The notes under the pieces were generated by a model. The model saw only the letters and a program-made list of their open reading frames with translations, did no database searches and was not told the DNA's origin. DNA of 64,000 nucleotides, from contig CM025854.1 in NCBI GenBank assembly GCA_003952965.2, positions 22,309,751 to 22,373,750 of the forward strand, in the 5' to 3' direction. Positions 58,186-64,000 of the stretch are shown piece after piece. The DNA is from Morella rubra. Its lineage: Eukaryota; Streptophyta; Magnoliopsida; Fagales; Myricaceae. A program made the translations under genes and the position numbers. Every line of letters begins with the position of its first letter. Within the stretch, counting starts at the first letter, position 1.

Positions 58186-61100
58186 ATGTCATCCGTTGAG
58201 ACTCTGCGTCCGATATTTCACCAAAATCTCCATTCGAATTCGTATCAGAAGCTTTTTTATCGTCATGGGTTACACTTCTTTTGCGGTCCATCTAGGGTTT
58301 TTCATCGAAACTTGGAACGTTTTATCCCGAGTTCTTTATCTTTCCCGTCAACCGACATGTACGGACAAGCTCCTGGTGTTTCGAAGAATTCCGAGAGGTT
58401 CAATCTTTGGGGAGGTTGTGTGAGGGACTGCGGGTTCAGAAAGAATCGGATACGGGCGAGTAGTCAGGACAGCGATTCGGCGGCCGGTTCAACCGGTACG
58501 AGCGAGAGCGAGAGCAACAAGAATCCGCCGAATTCGAGTTCTTCGGCACCGAATAGGCGGACAGAGAAGCAAGGGAAAGGGAATGGGTGGTGGTCAAAGG
58601 GGAAGAAGTGGCAGTGGCAGTGGCAGCCGATGGTTCAGGCTCAGGAGATTGGGGTTTTGCTTTTGCAATTGGGGATTGTGATTTTCGTTATGCGGTTGCT
58701 TCGTCCCGGGATTCCACTACCGGGTTCCGAGCCTAGGACACAGACGACCTTTATAACCGTGCCGTATAGTGAGTTTTTGACTAAGATAAATAGCAATGAG
58801 GTCCAGAAGGTTGAGGTTGACGGGGTTCATATTATGTTTAAGTTGAAGTCCGAGCCGGGGAGTCGAGACATTGAAGTGGGGGGAGCAAGTAGTAAGTTGC
58901 TGGAATCCGAGGCTTTGCTCAGGAGTGTTGCTCCGACGAAGAGGATAGTTTACACTACAACCCGGCCGAGTGATATAAAAGCCCCATATGAGAAGATGCT
59001 CGAGAATGCGGTGGAGTTTGGGTCGCCTGACAGGCGGTCAGGTGGATTCGTGAACTCTGCATTGGTAAGTTTTTTCGCTGTTGTCACTTTGTGTTCCATA
59101 TGTTATTGTATTATTGTATGCTAATGAAGTATTTTGTATGGCTAACAAATCTTGTTTTGTGCTAACGAAGATGTATTAGCTGTATTGGCTTCGCCACTCT
59201 TTGGTACCTGACTCAATATTGGCATTGATAAGCGGTTCATCATGCCAAACTGAAGGCAAACTATTGAAGTCTCCCTTGATTTTTAGTATACTATAAAACG
59301 GGAGCAAAGGTTGGCTAAGGATAGAAATTCAAATATCAAGCGTTTCAAACATCAGACGCTCCAATCCTTTTGTCCACCCAGAATTTGAAAAGTTTTATGC
59401 CAGTCCTAGTTTGCACCCAACGACAAACTACATACTACCTTATCATTCCGTGTTGTCCACCATCTAACATACAACTGACATGCAAGATAAGGTTAACAAT
59501 GAAACGTTATTGGTAGGCAACTAGATGAATCTACAGGTCATGTCTTTTCCAGGATCCTGCTTTTTGCTTTGAACGCACACAGAAAGAATATTAAGAACTA
59601 GCTGTTTCAGTTCAGAAGTAGGTTTGACTTGAGTAGGATAAGTTTCTTGTAAAGTGTGAGCTGTTCTTTGATTCTAGTAGCCTTAGATAGCTTTAAATAA
59701 AGTTTAAGATTAAATGGAAACTCAATGGGCAGGGTTGAATTTTCCCCCGATCATATTTTTTTAAAAAACTATACTGTTAGATCTAGGCCTGGATTAGTCC
59801 CTAATTATAGAATCTATTTTTCATCTCACATTTCACGAATGTGTTAACAGACATCAAATGTGAGAAAGGCCTAAAAGTTAATCACTGTTCCTCAAATGCC
59901 ATTCAGACAATTGCCTAAGGATTATTTAAATCTTTTACCAATGGCAAAACTTTTAGGGGCAGCTATACAGCATGAGTGTGAAGTGTTTTTGTTTTGGGAA
60001 ACTACATTCTTGGTAGCAAATTGTTCTTGATTGCTATTCTTTCTATACTATCGGTATGTCCTCTAGTGGTTATCTATTGTTATTCACATGGAAAGAATTT
60101 TTTTTTTTTCAAAAGACATTGTAAATAAAGAAAAAGGGGGCAACCGTCTAGTTGTTATTTTGTGGATGTAATGTCGTGAAATCTATCCAGAACCATTAAG
60201 TTGGTATAATTCATGGAACATGAGAAGTTAAAAGAAGCTCAGGAAGAAAATTAAAGGAAATTTTTCCTAAAATACTAAATATTTCAAAAAGCGTAACATA
60301 TATGCCTGCATAAAGAAACTAAAAACAATCCTATTGCTTGAGTAAATTGCTTTTTTATTGAAAAGGCAATTAACTTCTACATGTCTGAATTCAGAACTGA
60401 AATAAAAAGTCAAGGTTTGCTTCTGTATCTGCAATTTGTATTGTGGTTTACTTCTCGGGAAATTGAAGTTTTTTATCCTGATTTTGCACAATTATTTGCA
60501 GATAGCTTTGTTTTATGTGGCTGTGCTTGCTGGGCTTCTCCACAGATTTCCTGTAAGCTTTTCTCAGGTATGAACTTTGTGCTTCTTTTTATTGTACAAT
60601 GATGGTTGAAACTAATACTACATGGTCCTCAGTAAATAAATGCTTGTGTATAGCATACGGCTGGTCAGATAAGGAATCGCAAATCTGGGGGTTCTGGTGG
60701 TGCGAAAGCATCTGAGCAAGGTGAAATGATCACCTTTGCTGATGTTGCAGGTGTTGATGAGGCTAAGGAGGAGCTAGAAGAAATTGTGGTATGCTAACAC
60801 TGCTCAGACTGCTCTTTTCAATAATTATATCCTCAAAACTTGCAAGAGTTCTAAATGCTTCCTACCCATTCAGGAATCCCTTTTTTTTTAACCCTCCTGG
60901 GCATTTATAATTCTTTTTCCTTATTTTTGGTGTTGGTGTTTGTTTTCCAGGAATTTCTTCGGAATCCAGATAGGTACATACGGCTTGGTGCTCGTCCTCC
61001 TAGGGGTGTCCTCTTGGTAAGTTTTATCCAGAGACTAAGACAAATGTGCACTCACAATGAACATAAGAGCATGAAGTTATCATGCTGTACTAGGAAATAC

Positions 61101-63871
61101 TGAAGGGGTGTGGCCATCTATTCTGGTCCTCCCCTGAAGATCTTCTATGTCAGAAGTTAGTTATTGTTTGCACTTTCAAATCCACAGAACTTTCTGGTTG
61201 ACGTTTTCATGTTTCTATAATGACTGGTTTGCTATAGAATGGTTGTAGGATTGTCACATACAGTGGCACAACTAGGAATGAATTTGAACGGGGGCAAACT
61301 CTTGAGGGAAAATGACAAAAAAAAAAATTTACTACGTAATGCAAAAAAGTGTCTTAGAGTTAAAATATCGAAAATTAAGGACTAAAAATATTAAAAATGT
61401 ATTATATTGAAATACATATACCGTATTATTTGCTGAGACTGATAGGTGACAATTGGATCCTACGGATTTGCATCTTTGCATAAATTGATTTATCTCCCAA
61501 CTTAAAATCTAGTTTCAATTCAACACCCCCCATTTCAAGAACTCTCTGCCAAAATTAATATGCTGAAAGATACAAAATTAACTAAAATTGTAAACTCCCC
61601 TTCAAGTTCCTTTGAAAAAAAAAAAAAAGAACAGTAACCAACCTCCAAGTCTGGCAAAGGCTTATAAGATCTCTTCTTTCTTGTGTCAAACACTGTATGT
61701 CTGTGATTCTCTGAAGTTGAGTAGTATAACTATATACTATATTAGGAGCTCACTAAGAGACTCCCTTGTACTTATCTCATCAACAGTCATCCTCTAAGCA
61801 AGTAAATTAAAGACTAATGAATTTTGATTTTACAAGAATGTGATTAGTCAGATTTAAAGATTCCTAATAGTACTTATTCTTGCTGCCCAAGATTCAACAC
61901 AAATAATAATACATATTAAAAAAAAAATGAACCATTTGCAGAGGCCCCCCGCTGGTTCTGCCTGTGGTCACATATCACTTTGAACTGGTGTTTTCCTTAT
62001 TTTTTACCCATGAATGCTTACCATCCACAGCTTGTATGCCAATGTAGGTTGGTAGATTCTGTGATATGGTGGAGGATATATGGCAGATGCCACTGTCATT
62101 ACTTTTGACACAAGTTCAACTACTTTTGACACAAGTTCAACTTGTAATTTGGGAATATGGCTCTGTTCATCTTACAGGTGGGTCTTCCTGGGACAGGTAA
62201 GACGCTTCTAGCAAAAGCAGTGGCTGGGGAAGCTGAAGTGCCCTTTATAAGTTGTTCTGCCAGTGAGTTTGTAGAGCTTTACGTCGGCATGGGTGCCTCC
62301 CGTGTGAGAGATCTATTTGCACGGGCAAAGAAGGAGGCGCCGTCAATAATATTTATTGACGAGGTTAGTCTAGGAATCCCTTATTATGTTGGGTAGTTAT
62401 ATTTGGTCTCTGAAAGTGGCAATACTTTTCCAGTCATATCTTTTCTTTTACGCAGATTGATGCTGTAGCAAAAAGTCGCGATGGAAAATATCGAATTGTT
62501 AGCAATGACGAGCGAGAGCAGACTTTGAACCAGCTGCTCACTGTAAGCTTCCTGAGGACGTAGGTTTTGAGTTTTTGGAACATTTTATCACAGTCACAGG
62601 GATGTTGATCAGTGTATTAAAATGCACACCAGGAGATGGATGGGTTTGACAGCAACTCTGCTGTGATTGTTCTTGGAGCAACTAATCGGTCGGATGTCTT
62701 AGACCCTGCACTTCGCCGACCAGGGAGATTTGATCGTGTGGTTATGGTATGCTTTTCTTGTACTATGATCTCTTCAAATTTTCTACAAAATCACATGCTC
62801 CTTAGTTGTTGTATCAGCAATAATGGCCGTATGTTCCTTTGCCTTCTTTTAGGTGGAAACACCTGATAGGTGTGGAAGAGAAGCCATTTTAAAAGTACAT
62901 GTTTCCAAGAAAGAACTTCCTCTAGCTGATGATGTTGACCTTGGTGACATTGCCTCTATGACTACTGGTTCCACTGGGTACTTGTCCTTTCTCCGATGTA
63001 TCTGGAAGCTGCACCTTCCTTCTTTCTAAGTCCTGTTTTTTTGAAAACATTGGAGTGAATCATTTGGTTTGAACTGTTTTTCAGGGCCGATCTTGCAAAT
63101 TTAGTTAATGAAGCTGCTTTGTTGGCTGGAAGACAAAAGAAGCTTGTCGTGGAGAAAAGTGATTTCATTCAAGCAGTGGAAAGATCAATAGCTGTAAGTC
63201 TCTGGTTCTCAGTTGGTGTATATCTGCTGACTTATTAGTAGAGTGACATATAACTAATGATGATGTCACTGTTCCAAGTTGGGCGCTGACATAGTGCTTT
63301 TCTTTGTGATCTTCTTGTTCTGTCTTTCTATGGTTGATACCTTCCAACTATGATTTTTCCTCATACAAAACATAATATAGTTGAGCTTTATCCTTCTCTT
63401 GCATAGCAACTGTCACTCTATAACTAAATAAAGTTTTTCTAGGACATCTGCCTTGTGTCTGTATACCCTGGCTAGAAGTTTTATGCAATGGGTTCCTTAA
63501 TTTGATCGCTATCTTGGATGCTTTCGTCCTATGAAAGGGAAGTACACTGCTTTGTTTAATGGGGATATCCTTGTTTACATATTTTATTATCGGGTTCTTG
63601 CTTTTACATTGTCCTGCGGGTCAAGGTACATGAGATTCTTCCCCTTCTTGAAGGTATATAACATTTAGTTAATCTACTGAATATGATAAGTAAACTCTTA
63701 CATACACTACATAATGGAGAAAACAAACCTTATTCCTCGTTGTAGGGGATAGAAAAGAAGACTGCTAGGCTGAAAGGAAGTGAAAAAGCTGTCGTTGCAC
63801 GTCACGAAGCTGGCCATGCAGTAGTGGGTACTGCTGTTGCACATCTTCTTTCTGGACAACCACGTGTTGAG
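58186..63871 (+). CDS. Chloroplast ATP-dependent zinc metalloprotease FtsH (FTSH7/FTSH9 type), 3' end beyond window
   Basis: Exons: 58186-59064, 60502-60567, 60654-60788, 60951-61016, 62178-62363, 62456-62542, 62633-62746, 62853-62977, 63085-63193, 63746-63871. All are GT..AG and in phase, giving 631 codons; the family totals about 800, so roughly 170 residues are missing. The N-terminal Ser/His-rich ~80 residues look like a transit peptide. Two membrane helices follow ([30 protein letters not shown]), then the FtsH AAA+ domain with Walker A GLPGTGKT (about 384), Walker B IIFIDEIDA and the second region of homology [20 protein letters not shown]. The zinc site HEAGH is near residue 610. The tryptophan-rich [13 protein letters not shown] segment before the first helix suits FTSH7/9. 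Such proteases sit in chloroplast membranes and degrade membrane proteins using ATP. The frame is fully clean. Confidence 0.95.
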
Positions 63872-64000
63872 GTAAGTCAAAGGTTCTTTTTCACTGGGGC
63901 ATTTTTATTTTTTACTTTTCCCAATTCCATGATTCCATCTAGTGATCACATTGGACGTACTAAACACTGGCTCATGGCATCATAAACAGCAGTTATCATT

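Noticed and set aside
1..64000. tRNA, rRNA or CRISPR-like arrays
   Set aside because: Looked for tRNA T-loop (GGTTCGAATCC-like) cores and regularly spaced identical repeats. Only LTR primer-binding sites and short tandem repeats were found; a tRNA-scan run would settle it.

Overview
This is a stretch of plant nuclear chromosome, most likely from a eudicot. The evidence is multi-exon genes with GT..AG introns, AT-rich intergenic DNA, plant-only families (sugar transport protein STP, CC-NBS-LRR resistance gene, SBP-box fragment, chloroplast FtsH), and nested plant transposons (hAT, copia, small non-autonomous LTR elements, MITEs, a probable CACTA end). No RNA gene or CRISPR array was found. All exon models come from reading splice sites and codon phase by eye. 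No alignment or search was run.

Layout. 1-5.4 kb is AT-rich and apparently gene-free. 5.4-8.07 kb is a broken hAT transposon on the minus strand that landed inside an older MITE-like repeat. 10.1-10.7 kb holds the C-terminal exons of a Yae1-family gene. 12.0-12.2 kb is one decayed SBP-box exon. 14.1-14.6 kb is a probable CACTA terminus. 15.5-18.0 kb is a CC-NBS-LRR resistance gene broken by several frameshifts. 21-27 kb holds scattered duplicate pieces of a neighbouring GH3 beta-glucosidase locus, interrupted by a 1.4-kb LTR element and a MITE. 28.9-34.8 kb (minus) is the GH3 gene, with nine exons in phase but lacking its C-terminal part. 37.1-42.5 kb is a nearly complete, recent Ty1/copia element. 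43.3-45.4 kb (minus) is a hexose/H+ symporter gene with a one-base frameshift. 49.7-56.1 kb (minus) is a long membrane-anchored acidic protein rich in internal repeats. 58.2-63.9 kb (plus) is a chloroplast FtsH7/9-type metalloprotease gene that runs off the window end.

How it fits together. The right end (49.7-64 kb) looks like ordinary conserved housekeeping sequence with clean reading frames. The left two thirds is a region of transposon traffic, duplication and gene decay: NBS-LRR, STP, SBP and hAT frames are broken while FtsH, GH3 and the long membrane gene keep phase over many exons. That contrast argues against uniform sequencing error. The most informative structure is the pair of partial GH3-locus copies (21-26 kb and 34.7-36.3 kb). 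Each carries transposons the other lacks, so each serves as the other's empty-site control. I found no gene set that looks like an undescribed system. The best leads are the GH3 protein lacking key active-site residues and the expanding in-frame repeats of the membrane protein.
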